NCBI GenBank assembly: GCA_025765615.1
Contig: JAIVFJ010000121.1
Location: forward strand, 1 to 64,000
Direction of reading: 5' to 3'
DNA length: 64,000 bases
Source: Zopfochytrium polystomum
Taxonomy: Eukaryota; Chytridiomycota; Chytridiomycetes; Chytridiales; Chytridiaceae
The position numbers and the translations under genes were made by a program. A model generated the notes under the pieces. The model worked only from the letters and a program-made list of their open reading frames with translations. It was not told the DNA's origin and did not search any database. This document shows, one piece after another, positions 43,913 to 55,345 of the stretch (positions within the stretch are counted from its first letter, which is position 1; each line of letters opens with the position of its first letter).

Positions 43913-45577
43913 CTAGAATATTTCCGCAATCCAATCCTCGAGAAACTTCCGTCGCTCTTGCAACTCAGGGCGATTGTAAAACCTTGGAGGAATCTGAAAG
44001 GCAGTCTTTGGATGAAGACCATTTGCTTTCATAAACTGCAAAACCTCCATGTCCGAGTTCGTTAATGCATTTTGGGAATATTCAAGCACGAGTCCGCTTG
44101 CTTTCCACCACGGAAGGATTTTAAAGATAGTTCGCAAGCGGCAAGCGTCGTCCAATCCTCTGGCCGAGTATTTCAGCGTGAGGCCGTTATCCTTCCACCA
44201 TTGCAGAGTATCAGCGTTGCCTGCAATTGTAGGTTCATCCATTACTGCAGATGTATACTTCAGTTTCAGTCCGCTCTGGCTCCACCACTGAAGAATCACT
44301 AATCTCCCTTCTTTGCTTGCAGTATCCATTGCTTCGTGCGAGTACTGCAAATACAAGTCACTTGCTTGCCACCACTCCAGAACGGCTAATTCACGTGCCC
44401 CATCAATGGCCCAATTGCTGTACCGGAGACTGTGCCCACTATTATTCCACCAGTCCAAAACGTCTAAGTGACTGTAAACGCTCGCTTCGTCCATAGCCCT
44501 CTCTGAATATTTCAACTCCAAGGAACTTGCCTCCCACCATTGAAGAACTGAGATATGACCGTGAGCACTCGCATCATCCATTGCCTCTGCACTGTAAATA
44601 GGCTCCAAACCGTTCAGCAACCACCATTCCAAGACTTTGACGTGTCCATTCCCGCTTGCAAGATCCATTGCATGAGTGTACTTCAACTCCAGTCCACTGC
44701 TTTTCCACCATCTCAACACGTCCAAAGAGCCAGCTCCAGCTGCATCGTCCATAGCCTTGTGGGAGTATTTCAGCTCCAGACCGCTGTCTTTCCACCACTC
44801 CAGAACTGCAATGTGGCCCTTTTTGCTGGCTTGATCAATCGCTCTGTTTGAGAATTTCGGTTCGTATTTGCACTCCCTCCACCAGTCCAACACTGCGACA
44901 TGGCCCTTCTTGCTTGCGTCATCCATAGCCTTGTCCGTATACTCCAGAGCCAGACCACTCTCTTTCCACCACTGAAGAACATGAACGTGCCCCCTTCCAG
45001 AAGCCCCATCAAGGGGAAGCAACTCCTCCTCTTCGCTGCCGAATGCGCCGAAAGGAACAGGCTTTGACAAATCGAGCCCGCTGTCCCTCCACCACTGCAG
45101 AACGTCAACACGCCCTTTTTCAGAAGCCAACTCTAACGCCAAGCGTGAGTAGAATCCGTCAAGCTCGATTCCGCTGTCCTTCCACCACTGAAGCACGTGA
45201 ACGTGTCCGTTCGCGCTGGCGTCGTCCATGGGAAGAGGATAGTAGTACCCATCCTCAAAGTCTGGGATCGACAAGTCGACCCCGCTTTCCTTCCACCACT
45301 GGAGGGCTGCGACGTGTCCGCAATCGCTCGCGGAGGAAAGCGCCTGAAAGACGTCTGTGATCGGCGCTCCGGATGCGCGGGTGTGCTGCAGCAATAGATC
45401 GAGCAGATCGACGTGCCCACGCTCGCTGGCCTCGGCAAACGGTCTAGAGAATAGAGCGCAGTAGGACTGAGCTTGGATCGGGCGTAGTCGAATCAGCGTC
45501 GATAGGCGGATCGCGTCCATCGGGTCCAGATGGTGGCAGATGATCTCGACGGCGTGATCGGGGAGTGTGCGTCGCAT
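43913..45577 (-). CDS. Tryptophan-rich ankyrin protein with F-box-like N-terminus, 554 aa, single exon
   Basis: Starts at MRRTLPDHAVEIICHHLDPM, which aligns with the paralogue at 18390; 92 further in-frame codons upstream look non-coding. The N-terminal 45 residues are F-box-like. They are followed by PFAEASERGHVDLLDLLLQH and about 14 units such as AMDDASKKGHVAVLDWWREC, and by the conserved cap MKANGLHPKTAFQIPPRFYN...DWIAEIF. It is intact and without introns. No localisation signal. Function unknown; probably a protein-binding adaptor. Confidence 0.9.
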   Translation of the reverse strand: MRRTLPDHAVEIICHHLDPMDAIRLSTLIRLRPIQAQSYCALFSRPFAEASERGHVDLLDLLLQHTRASGAPITDVFQALSSASDCGHVAALQWWKESGVDLSIPDFEDGYYYPLPMDDASANGHVHVLQWWKDSGIELDGFYSRLALELASEKGRVDVLQWWRDSGLDLSKPVPFGAFGSEEEELLPLDGASGRGHVHVLQWWKESGLALEYTDKAMDDASKKGHVAVLDWWRECKYEPKFSNRAIDQASKKGHIAVLEWWKDSGLELKYSHKAMDDAAGAGSLDVLRWWKSSGLELKYTHAMDLASGNGHVKVLEWWLLNGLEPIYSAEAMDDASAHGHISVLQWWEASSLELKYSERAMDEASVYSHLDVLDWWNNSGHSLRYSNWAIDGARELAVLEWWQASDLYLQYSHEAMDTASKEGRLVILQWWSQSGLKLKYTSAVMDEPTIAGNADTLQWWKDNGLTLKYSARGLDDACRLRTIFKILPWWKASGLVLEYSQNALTNSDMEVLQFMKANGLHPKTAFQIPPRFYNRPELQERRKFLEDWIAEIF

Positions 45578-46224
45578 GGTGCCGATCTTTGCGGCGCGTT
45601 TTGACACGTCCCACCGGCAAGCAATGATATATTCGTAGTCAGCAGGCGACGACGACCCCGCCGGTCCTAAGTTCTTGTGACGCCAGTATTTGCTTTTCCA
45701 GTAATTGCTTTTTCGTGAAAAGTCAGACGTACGGCTATATTTGTGCCCAGTCGGGGGAGGCGAAGTTGAACAAAAAAAAACACACACACAAAATGTACAG
45801 CATCCGCACACGCGCGGCATCATAGGGGGCTGCGGCAGCCTCGGGGAGAACAACGCTCAAAAAAAAGACGAAGAAACCAAACAGCGTTTCGTAAGGGCTA
45901 GCCCCACCCCCCTTGCCTTTCCGTCGGAGTGATCAACGTCGTTTCTTTTTTTAATTTAGTTGCCACAAGGGTTGGGGGGGAGCAGGAGGAAAATAAGAAG
46001 TAAGCCGTCAGCTTTTTGGCGCTCTCCTCATGAAACAAAGCCGCAAGTTCGAGTGTTCTTACCCTGAGAACCTTCGACCGAACTATAATGGTGGAATTTT
46101 GGCCAATTGCAAAAACGGAAAGGCAAGTGGTGTCAGATATTTTCTTGCGGATAAAGGAATATGGGGAGATGGGGGGTCCTAGCGATGTTCAACTTACTTG
46201 GAAGAGCTGCCGTTACTCGCACGG
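45578..46224. other. Intergenic, nothing recognised
   Basis: Upstream region of the minus-strand ankyrin gene. No conserved frame or RNA seen. Confidence 0.5.
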
Positions 46225-46678
46225 CTACGCCGTAGAACGAAACAGCAAGTGGGGGTCAAGCACTGGGTTATGGCAGCGGAGGAAGGGGGAGAAGGGAGGG
46301 AACTTGCCAAAGATACTCACGCTCCTTGTTGACTCGAGCTGGAAGAAGGAAAAGATCGTTCGTGCGTTGCATTAACCAATTGGTGGGGAGCTGGGGATGG
46401 TGGGGGGCCGGAGGGAGGTAGAAAAACAGTCGGATGTTCTTACGTAGATTCGCAAAGATGCTTGAGCCGCTCCGTTTGACTTGTTTGGGTGCAGAAGTTG
46501 GATAAGACGCAAAAGTGGATGGACGTGGGGGAGAAACTTCGTAAGGTGGGAGTTGTCACGTACAGCTGGGCAGGCCATTCAAGTTCTTGGGAGCGGCGCG
46601 TACGCTGTAGCCCGCGGTGGCGATGACGAGAAGAATGACTGCGAAGAGAGCCAGGAGCGACGACGGGAAGCCGGGCAT
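46225..46678 (-). CDS. Small secreted peptide, four exons, 68 aa (copy B)
   Basis: Exons 46678-46564, 46479-46444, 46338-46321 and 46262-46225 total 207 nt with the same phase-1 introns as copy A at 4072-4555. The first three exons encode the same signal peptide and mature start. The fourth differs (LLDPHLLFRSTA), because the duplication ends inside the last intron. Splice sites are intact, so it may be expressed; the swap of the last exon is notable. Confidence 0.5.
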
Positions 46679-47495
46679 TTGATGGATTGGTATCTATTAC
46701 AAACGAGCTGGGATGACCGGCGTTTTTTTTTCTTTCATACCGAACAGGTCTGGGCTGAGCCGAGGGGCGTTGGCTCAGCCCACGCCGGTACTATCTTTTG
46801 TCGTTCGGTGTTGTGTGTTGTGTCTGTTCGTGCCGCTGCGCCTTACTTCGCCCCGCCCTGCCGTGTCCTCTCGGACGGGCTTGGTGAGCTCCGATGCAGA
46901 GGCTTACTTGCCTTTTTGGGCACCGCAGACATTCTGGCTGGGCGCGGCGAAGTAGCGTTCAAAAAAAATCAATCAGCCAACCAATCAAACCTGCGACCGG
47001 CCGACAAGGTCCGAATACCATGCACACACATTTTATGATCTACATGACGGGGTACCTTGTCCTTGTGGGTTGGCACGGGGATACCTTCTCAGCATGAACA
47101 GCTGCAGCATGCCGTGGAACGACGGAGTATTTACCGCGCTACCTTCCGTCGATGACACTTTTGCACAGCGAAAGGCAGCAAGGATGACACTGTTAGGATG
47201 TACACAGGTTCCGTTGTTGGAAGATTCACCGCCAATTCTCCATCGATCAGCAGCGTCCGCTGCACGACCTTAAACCGCCCGGGCGCCTTCCTTGTACGCT
47301 GTGACGACAGCATCCTCCATTTGCCGCTTGCCAGTGTGAGGATTTCAAAGACTCAGTGATACAGCCAACGGAGAATGAAGGAAACATCTGTCGGTCTTGA
47401 GGAGATGCACGAGGTACAGATGGCACTCACGGCGAGTCGGTGCGTACCAGGTGCGAGACGGAAGTCTGCGATGGATGACGGTCAGGGAGAATTCG
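46258..47495 (+). repeat. 1.2 kb segmental duplication, copy B (partner 4128-5430)
   Basis: Same orientation as copy A, with small deletions. The exon equivalent to 5156-5289 lies at about 47231-47355 and has lost one A near its start, about 12 bases inside, and the GT of its donor context (GTGAATC). Confidence 0.85.
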
Positions 47496-47758
47496 GCGCA
47501 GGGGGGAGGGTAGTTGAAACTGACTGACGGGCTGACGCCTTCATCAAACGACCATTATATCCGACTACTGATGGGGCACTCTTTGAGAGACCTCATCAAC
47601 ACCTCGTGATCCCTCGCCACTTTGCTTTGTCGACAAGCGCGACCGTTGTCTTGTCGCCATCGCCGCGTCGCTCCTGCTTTATTTGCCTTTTGCGAATAGA
47701 TTCTATTCGACGAAATAAAGTGCAAACTGTTTATTTAGAACGGTTGAAACGCATAATA

Positions 47759-48264
47759 TTAGAATGTTCCCGAGATCCAATCCTCCAGAAACTTGATCAA
47801 GCAGCTCTGGACAATCGTAAAACCTTACAGGAATCTGAAAGGCAACCTTTACACGCAGATCAGTTGCTTTTTAAAACTACAAAACATCCAGGTCGGATTT
47901 CGTAAATGCGTACTTAGAGTATTTCAGCTCTTGTCCACTTTTTTCTACCAAGGGCAGGAGCGAAAAATAGTTCGCAATCAGCAAGCTTCATCCAACGCTC
48001 TGTTTGTGTATTTTAGAGTCAGACTGCTGTTCTTCCACCATTGCAGAGCCTCAGTGTGCCACAGCAGAGGCGTCATCAATTGCTGTAGTGTAGCTCAAGT
48101 TCAGCCAACTGTTGCCCCACCACTGAAGGATAGGTAGATTCCCTGTCTTACTAGCGGAGTAGGAAAAATTGTAGCTCCAGACCACTGCCTTTCCACCACT
48201 CCAGAACACCTTGTAAACATGCACTGTCAGCTGCCCAATGGGTGTTCTGCAGCATTATTCCACT

Positions 48265-48297
<33 letters not shown>

Positions 48298-49460
48298 TAT
48301 TCCACGCCGCAGTAAGGCAGCGTGACGGGAAGAGTGAGATGCCACGCAGGTATGACCCGTAGGCCAAGGACCTTGGCAGAACCAAACCGAAGTACAGGCC
48401 ACCCTAGCCGCCAACAAGCAAGCAAAATAGAAAGAAGGGAAAGCAACAGGAGAACTATCGCAAGGGAAAGGGGGCAAACGAAAGAAGAAGGTGGCCAAGG
48501 CCAACCGGAACACGCTAGAAGCGTCGAGCAGGTGCTGTGGAAGCGTTTGTAAACATAAGACGAAGGGTCGGAATTTGGGTGGAAGAGAGGGGAGAGTACG
48601 CTGTCAGTGGACGTCAGGCGGAACACAAGCAGGTGGGCGGGGGTCGTGTGCGTGGTGTTGGTGCAGCATTATTCCACTGTTCTTCCACCAGTCCAACAGA
48701 TCAGTATGTTCACGTTCGCTGGCTTTGTCGATAGCAACACTTGAATATTTAGTACAAAGCAACTTGCTTGCCATTACTGTAGCGTGGAAACATGCCCGAA
48801 CTCGCTCGCGGCATCCAGTGCCGTTTTAGTATAACAAGGGTTCAAACGGTTCCGAGTCCACCACTCCACTCCAGGACCTGCACATGTCTGCTTGCATTGT
48901 TCTGTGCATGAGGAAACTTTAAATGCAGTCAACTCCTCTCCCACCAACTCAGAATTTCTAAATCACCAGACCCTGCTGCATTGTCCATCGCATAAGATGC
49001 CCTTTAGTACAAGCAAGCGTTAATGCCGTTCTTGAGTAGACTCCGTCAAGCCCAATTCCGCTGTCCATCCACCATTGCAGCAACCTGGGAAGATCACAAA
49101 GACACTCGGCATCATCGTCAGAATCACCATCGTCGTCAGCCGCCAGAAAGACAAGTTGACGCCGCTTCCTTCCACCACGTAGGACTGGAACGTGTCCATG
49201 GCTGCTTGCAGCGGAGAGCGCCTGCGTGACGTCCGTCATCGGCGTCTGGGACGCGAGGTCTGCTGTAGCACAGATCCAGAAGGTGAACGTTGCCACGCGC
49301 GCTGGTCTTTGCAAATGGCTGAGGGCAGAGCACACGATAGGATCGGAGTTGGATCTGGTGCAGTTGAAACAGCGTCGACAAGCGGATCGGCGTCCAGAAG
49401 AACTCGACGACGTGAGCGCGATCAATTTTTGACACGTCCTTCACAGGACTCTGCGTTAGG
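47759..49460 (-). pseudogene. Long ankyrin-family relic carrying a retroposon
   Basis: On the minus strand the family's F-box-like start survives near 49440-49330 (VVEFFWTPIRLSTLFQLHQI), followed by PFAKTSARGNVHLLDL, many degraded 33-residue units, and the C-terminal FLEDWISGTF ending at 47759. Frameshifts are frequent. A ~395-bp insertion at 48266-48661 splits one WW unit. Confidence 0.8.
48266..48661 (-). mobile_element. Non-LTR retroposon with 30-nt poly-A tail and 20-bp target duplication
   Basis: The insertion is flanked by direct repeats TGCAGCATTATTCCACTGTT at 48248-48267 and 48662-48681. Its minus strand ends in ~30 A directly at the left repeat. Removing it restores an ankyrin unit. 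The body is about 365 bp and holds a 109-codon frame whose TAA immediately precedes the poly-A. I see no clear RNA polymerase III boxes or RT motif. It could be a SINE, a 5'-truncated LINE end, or a retroposed transcript. Confidence 0.75.
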
Positions 49461-49526
49461 CTGTTGTTGTTTATTTTCTTCAACAGACCTTGGCCAGTCT
49501 AATTTATCAGAAACCACACGAATCCT

Positions 49527-50988
49527 CTAGATTGCAAGCAAAACCGTCCCGACGGCCAATGCAACGACCCACACGGCCGCCCCATCAACGCCACCTCCCC
49601 AAAGCGTCCCACCCGCCCCAGACTTTGTCGACGACGCCGTCGCGCCGGCCGACGCGGTCCCTGCCGCCGAGGTCACCGTTGCACTCGTACCCGTTGCTGA
49701 CGCAGCCTTTGACGTCGTCGACGTAACCGGCGGCAGCGACACCGAATACGTAGTCGTCGTCCCAGCGACAACGTCCACCAAGTCAAACCCGTCGCCCGTA
49801 TTCGCGTTCCAAACTCGCACCCTTGCGTATCCTGCGACGAATCGCAGGGCGCGAGGGTGCGCGCGTGTCCGCCGAGCGGGTCGCCGAGGTCGTAGGAGGA
49901 GTCCGGGCCCTCGCAGACGCGCATGCAGTAGATGCCGTCGCCGGCTTTTTCGACGTATTGGTTGAAGGTGGAGAAGGGCGTGTTTGGGTTGGGCGAGGAC
50001 GGGTCCGGGCCGGAGTATGGCTCTTTGCCGCATTGGGCGTAGGTGGAGGTGTCATCTGGGGCGCATGGTTGAGAGACGACGGGGGGCAGGTGGGGGGGAG
50101 GGGGGTGGGCGGGGTGGGTTAGGTCCGGGGCGGATCGGAAGCATGATCCAAGAAAAAATTGATAGCTTACATTGGCCGCCGTCGTCGTACGCCCCAGGCG
50201 ACGACTGCTGGCAGTTGATGTTCAACACCCCGCAATCCATCGTCCCCGAAATCTGGATGAACCTCGCGCCGGTGGTCGTAAAGTTGACAACAACGTGGGC
50301 GGACCGTATACCGCCTGATGGCATCGCGCGGGATTTCGACGGCATGTACGATCCCGCGCAAAAGGACTGGACAAAGCCTTCGGCCTGGACGATGGACGGC
50401 GGGTTCGAGTTGCCGTTGCCGCCGTAGTACCAGTGGGTCAGGTACTTGGACTGGTCGTTGGGCAGCAGGATGCAAAAGTTCTAATGATGTTTGGTGAGCG
50501 CCTTGATGTGACTGCAATGAAGACAGCTGTGGTCGTTACCTCTGGGTCTTTGATGTAGACCATCTGGTTCAGCAGGATTCCGCTGCTGAGCGACGAGTCG
50601 GGCGGCTTGCACGGATCCGAGCCGCTGTTGTGGAAAGTGCCCTGGCATATACGAGGATCGGGGTCTGTCCTCAGAATCACGGAATCAGCCCACCATCAAC
50701 GTCAATAAGGCCCGAGAAAAGGCGACCGAACTCACAGGAAGAAACGCAGCCGGACGGAAGGAGGTCCTCGGTGTACGACGAGAGGTTTCCGACGCGAGGA
50801 TCGCAGTCGCAGGCCGAGTTGTTTGCGCAAGCGGAATTGACCGAGGCGGCGTTGCCCCAGGCGGCGAGCTGGGTGGCATCGCAAGCCTGTCCTTGAACGA
50901 GCCCCGCGAGGACGAGGAGAGCGGCGACGGTAGAGGCAGCTGCAATGCTGACGGAAACCTCCAACCGGTGGGCTTGAGGACGACCCAT
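49527..50988 (-). pseudogene. GPI-type surface glycoprotein, macrophage-activating-glycoprotein-like (copy B), frameshifted
   Basis: Exons 50988-50736, 50664-50540, 50480-50171 and 50055-49527 copy the gene at 30116 in structure and phase. The signal peptide lies in the N-terminal MGRPQAHRLEVSVSIAAAST and the hydrophobic residues after it. One base is missing near 49810 (CEF-WNANTG context), shifting the last exon. The Ser/Thr stalk and hydrophobic GPI-type tail remain intact in the new frame down to 49527. This single lesion may be a true mutation or a sequencing error; otherwise the gene is complete. Confidence 0.75.
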
Positions 50989-51469
50989 CTCCTAATGAAT
51001 ATTTAACTTGATAATACTATTCTTATTTTTTTTCTTCTTTTTTTCTTCAGTTTTCCAACTTTTCTTTGTTTGCTGCCAAGACGCCAAGCGCCAAGACTTA
51101 TCTTCTTCCTGTCACCATACGACACAACCTGCAACATCGATCTGTAGTCTGTGCCAGCGCCTTGACAAAAGGGCGAAGGAATTGATCGCGGTGGGGTTGA
51201 TTTCCGGTTAATGCTGAAAGATCCCAGGCTTCTTTCGATCACGAAGCGATATTCAATGACATCGATCTTCGGAGAAAGATGGGTAGAGATCGCTTCGACC
51301 ATCGCATTTCTGACACAAGACCAATATCGCATCCCGGCACCTGGTCAATAACACCACCTTCCATTTTACGACGAAACTCAGCCATTGCCATCTTGCGTAG
51401 AAAATTCTGATTCTTTTGCGTCTGATGCCACTGTTCAAATCTCAAACATCAACAACACTTCCAAAAGTC
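50989..51469. other. Intergenic, nothing recognised
   Basis: T-rich run near 51010-51050. Likely the promoter of the minus-strand glycoprotein. No gene seen. Confidence 0.5.
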
Positions 51470-51960
51470 CACCACTCCACTCCAGGACCTGCACATGTCC
51501 ATAGCTGCTTGCATTGTTGAGGATGCTGGTCGAGGACGAAAAGGTGTAGGACGAATTTGGAGCTACGAGGGAGATCAAGTAGAACGCAGAGTCTTTGGTG
51601 GTGAAGCGCCGGTTGCCCTCTTGCGTGATTCCCGCGAGCCAGTATAGATGGCATCGCCGTCGACCTTGAGCCAGGCGCCCATCTCGGTCAGACCGTCGCG
51701 CTGGGGCTGGGAGATGGACCCGCCCCAAAGTCGATCAGAAAGTTTCCGTTCTTCGACACGACGTCGACGAGGGTCGGCACGAGGTCCTTTGCCTTCTTGT
51801 AGTCAGAGTCAGGGACCGCGGTGTCGAACGCATAGCTGAAGGGCGCGAAACCGAGGTTAGATTCCCAGGGATTGTGGACGATGCCCGGGTACGACGCGTA
51901 CTCGGAGGTCGAGAACCCGTTCCATAGGCACCCGCAGCGGGAGCTGGTGGGTTCCCCAAT
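51470..51960 (-). pseudogene. Relic of a GH29 alpha-L-fucosidase C-terminus fused to an ankyrin fragment
   Basis: The minus strand reads YASYPGIVHNPWESNLGFAP, then KDLVPTLVDVVSKNGNFLID, then after a frame change GLTEMGAWLKVDGDAIYTGS, and after another FTTKDSAFYLISLVAPNSS. The order matches fungal/bacterial GH29 (KNGN...N/DFGP, EMGAWLKVNGEAIY, FT.KD). The catalytic N-terminal part is absent. Its last codons run directly into ankyrin-family text (NNASSYGHVQVLEW), which is also found at about 48860-48900. Confidence 0.7.
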
Positions 51961-52025
51961 ACATACCTTTTTTTTTTTTTTTTTTTTTTGCGATAAGCTA
52001 AGAAAAAATCCGCAAACGCAAACAG

Positions 52026-52958
52026 GGGCCAAGGGAGTCGTTCTACGCCTCGTTTCGATACCAGTTCTCTCAAGTCTATCCCCCAGCTGTTGACCTCATA
52101 GCTTTGAACCTGAACGAATCCGCAACCAACACCTATTACAAGCTGACCGTCGGCGCCGTGGTGCCAAAAAAAGGGTTTTTTTCTGACAACACGGTTGTCA
52201 ACCTCTCCAGAGACATCCCCGTCCACCTTTATTCGAAGCCGCAAATCTCCGAGGCCCTGCAGAGCGTGACGAAAAAGCGGGTCGAAACGCTAAACGCGAG
52301 AAACCCCGAGTTCCCCTGGCGGCTGTCGCTTGCGCGCAACGACTTGGCCCCGTCCGAAACCGCCGTCCTCGACATCACAGTCGGCACGCTCGCGGGGCCG
52401 TCGACGACGCACCCCGAAATCGCCGCCGTGACGGTGGAGATCGTGGAAGTCATCGGGTACCTCCGGTTCGAGCCCAAGTTCGACAAGAGCAAGCAGGTCT
52501 TTGCGCACGCGACGCAAAAGGTCTGCGAGCGGTACAAATTTGGCGACCCGGCCTCCGGCGGCGGCGCGCTTCCGCTGTCGTGGTCCGTCGACGACGATCC
52601 GCTGCCGGACGCGGCCGCGTCTCGGACCGCCACGCTGCGCTTCGCGACCCCGCCCCTCGCGGTCACGCGCCGTGACGCGGTCCACACGCCGGTGATGGCA
52701 AAGCAGGACCCGCAGTATCCCGCGTCGTGCATGAACCCCGACGGGCGGTGGCACGACTGCGTCACGCACGACCTGAGGGTGGTCCTGCACGTTTTGGACG
52801 AGAAGCGACGCACCGTGGAAGTCGAGGGCGTCATGGCAGTTTCAGTGATTGGCGCGCCGAGGGAGGAGTTTCTGCGGCTCGTGGACGCGTACCCGGGGCT
52901 GCTTGACGACGCGCCGATCAGCGATGCAAAGGTGGATCTTCCAACTGTGTCGTCTTAG
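52026..52958 (+). CDS. Arrestin-like protein, exon of 310 codons, 5' end missing
   Basis: After an AAACAG acceptor at 52025 the frame reads GPRESFYASFRYQFSQVYPP, then ATNTYYKLTVGAVVPKKGFF, then a beta-rich region to a stop at 52956-52958. The pattern resembles the N- and C-domains of fungal arrestin-related proteins, which link membrane cargo to ubiquitin ligases. The match is by eye and weak. No ATG fits the start, and the sequence just upstream is a fucosidase relic on the other strand, so the gene is probably 5'-truncated or has a distant first exon. Confidence 0.45.
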   Translation, partial: GPRESFYASFRYQFSQVYPPAVDLIALNLNESATNTYYKLTVGAVVPKKGFFSDNTVVNLSRDIPVHLYSKPQISEALQSVTKKRVETLNARNPEFPWRLSLARNDLAPSETAVLDITVGTLAGPSTTHPEIAAVTVEIVEVIGYLRFEPKFDKSKQVFAHATQKVCERYKFGDPASGGGALPLSWSVDDDPLPDAAASRTATLRFATPPLAVTRRDAVHTPVMAKQDPQYPASCMNPDGRWHDCVTHDLRVVLHVLDEKRRTVEVEGVMAVSVIGAPREEFLRLVDAYPGLLDDAPISDAKVDLPTVSS

Positions 52959-53379
52959 TTGGGAGATTGGAGTTGTGGATTCAATCCGTTAAAAATCATC
53001 AAGTTTATCTTTGCTACAGCTTTTTGAGTCTCCTTTGATAGTTCGATATTGTGCTTTGTTCATCATTTCTCGTCCAAATTGCTGATTAAACGGTGTCAAA
53101 GCAGACTTTCCTGAAACATCAATTATTCAGAATGGAGCGGAGAAACTTCACCTTTTTCGTTGGATGAGGTCGTTACTTTGCCACCAAGAATCTCGTACGA
53201 GCCTGACTGCACAATGCGAAATCTTTCAAGACCGCAACAAAACCCATGTTTCTCTGTCATTTGGGTAAGCTAGGAATTCAAGAGGCTCACAGAAAAGAAA
53301 ACCACAAAGTGGATTAGTACAAGAAATGTATCTGGTGTGCACCAAAAACAGTCGCACCATGATGTAAGTATTAAAAACA
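52959..53379. other. Intergenic, AT-rich, nothing recognised
   Basis: No gene or structured RNA seen. Confidence 0.5.
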
Positions 53380-53480
53380 GGAATGTGCTTCTACCTTTCA
53401 CGGTCTACAAGCACTGGCACGTTGTATCCAATCGGCAACGCTTTTTTCACCCTTATCCCCGCGGAAAATAAACCAACGAG
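53380..53480 (-). pseudogene. C-terminal scrap of the single-pass membrane protein family
   Basis: The minus strand resembles the last codons of the gene at 55346 (KK.ALPIG..V.VLV). Only the cytosolic tail survives. Confidence 0.5.
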
Positions 53481-54379
53481 CACCAAAACGACGCAACCCC
53501 TTTATCTCGCATTCATAAGGTCACATCATTTCGGGTTTGGCAAGCAAGCAAGAGGATCAGTGATATTCGGATGCCCCTAAGCCGACGAATTTCCTCCGGT
53601 AAACCAGTTTGCACACTAGACGGAACCCTCGCCCACCGACGACGGATCCCTCAACGAGAAGCCTTATCGGTCCACGACCCGCCGGCGACACGCTCTTCTC
53701 CTCGCGCTTCTGTACGTTTCGAGGCGTCTTAGATCGAGTCTGAGTGTCTGGAAAGTTTTTGTTTCCGCGATTCGATTGCGACCTCGCCCTCACCACTTCA
53801 CGAGACCGATCGTGCGATGCCCGTGCTCAAGTTTGAAAAAAATGCTGCACACATGACTCATCAAACACACCAAATCGAACCAACAGAACCTCGGCTCCAC
53901 GGAGCAGTCGACGAACAGCTTGCCGCAGGGACAGGGGCCATGCACTACTTAAAGCGATTAGCGTCGTCCCTTCATTCGTTGCCCAAGTGGGGTAGGGGGG
54001 GTGGGGGTTGGTAAGGGCGGATAGTTAGTGTTTTCGAAATGAAAGCGCAAGGTGAGACATTTACCCTTCGACCTTTTTCCCGCATTACATACAAATCATT
54101 AATGAAAAAATGGGTCATAGGGAAAGGATCATTCAAAATGCGAGACGGGGGACTTAAACAAGACTCGCCACCGTCTGTTGTGCAGAGAGGGGGAGGAAGT
54201 ATGAAGGTTAGAGGAGTATCGCAGTTTTGCCATGTATCAGAGTTGAACGACGCGATCCTCACTTCTGGGATTGTTTTTTTTTTTCCGGGTTAGTTGATGA
54301 GCCGGGCATCTCTTCGCAATCAAAAGTTGAGCGAAAAAGTCTAAGGTCTGGTGTGGGGCCAAAAACCTGAATGCGCTTC
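53481..54379. other. Intergenic, nothing recognised
   Basis: No convincing frame. A GC-poor stretch near 54040-54290 separates two relics. Confidence 0.4.
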
Positions 54380-54917
54380 TTCGTTTCACGGTCGACGTGC
54401 TCTGAACGAGCATCTTTTCACGAATCGGCAACGCATTCTTCTCCCGCTTCTTGACGTTGTGCCTGTGCACCACCGGAAGAGCCGACAAAGCGACGACAAG
54501 TACGGCAGCAACCACGATCTCAGGTAATCGCGCCCACCGAAAGCGTGGAGCTCGACCCCGCGCTCGCCGCTCGGACAATCGCTCTCACATTTCAGATCAA
54601 AGGAACGGCTTTCGGGGAATTTGAACTTCCGCCACTCGAGGTTGCATCGGCCGTACTAGTCCAAGTGGTCTGCAGTCGGTAAAGTCTTTAACCAGTCAAA
54701 GGCAATCACAAGAGGAGATCGTGAGGGCTGAGGGACAACTATGGAGGGGCGTTGAGTCTGCCATGAATTCGCAACTAACAAGCGTTTGGCACCCATCGCG
54801 TCGCGTCGGCTGAGCGTTTGCGACGTTTTCTGGTGCGCAGCCATCGTCGCTGGTTGTGTTTGCTGTGACGACCGAGAGCAGCGCGAGCGAGACAGCCACG
54901 GTCGACGAGGTGGACAT
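54380..54917 (-). pseudogene. Truncated copy of the single-pass membrane protein
   Basis: Exon 1 (54917 down: MSTSSTVAVSLALLSVVTAN) and part of exon 2 (CNLEWRKFKFPESRSFDL) match the gene at 55346-56448. Exon 2 has an in-frame TAG where the paralogue has a Tyr codon. The middle of exon 3 is missing, but the membrane helix and tail (VVAAVLVVALSALPVVHRHN, VKKREKNALPI) remain. Confidence 0.65.
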
Positions 54918-55345
54918 TGTGATTCGAGGCTGAGTAGTGGCTTCCTCTGTCTTTCCTTCTCCTATTATGGGGCTTTGAACACAATGGCTCGGGAGACTGC
55001 GTTTCCCCTTTCACTCCCCTGCTCCAATGGCTTGGCTCCGAACGAATTTCTGCTTGTGAGAGAATCCGCCGTCGGATCGTTTGATTCAGAGCTTTCACCT
55101 TCGTCATCAAATGAAGGCGAAAGAGCGGCCGAAGCTGCGAAACCCGTCAACACGAGCAAAGCAATCTGTCTTTGGAGCAAAAATCAAGAGGCTCAAAGCT
55201 AAACAGGAAAGAAAACCGGCATTGAGGAAAAATCTTGAAGGTCTGGCTGGGACGGAAACAGTTGAATCAGGCTCTCTTAAGGGCACATAGCATCGAAGGA
55301 GCGAAGCGCAATGGAGGTGAAGGATGTGTTTCTTCGTTTCACGGT

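Noticed and set aside
45578..45853. Longer N-terminus for the minus-strand ankyrin protein
   Set aside because: The extra 92 codons have no family similarity, and the paralogue at 18390 starts at the equivalent internal Met.
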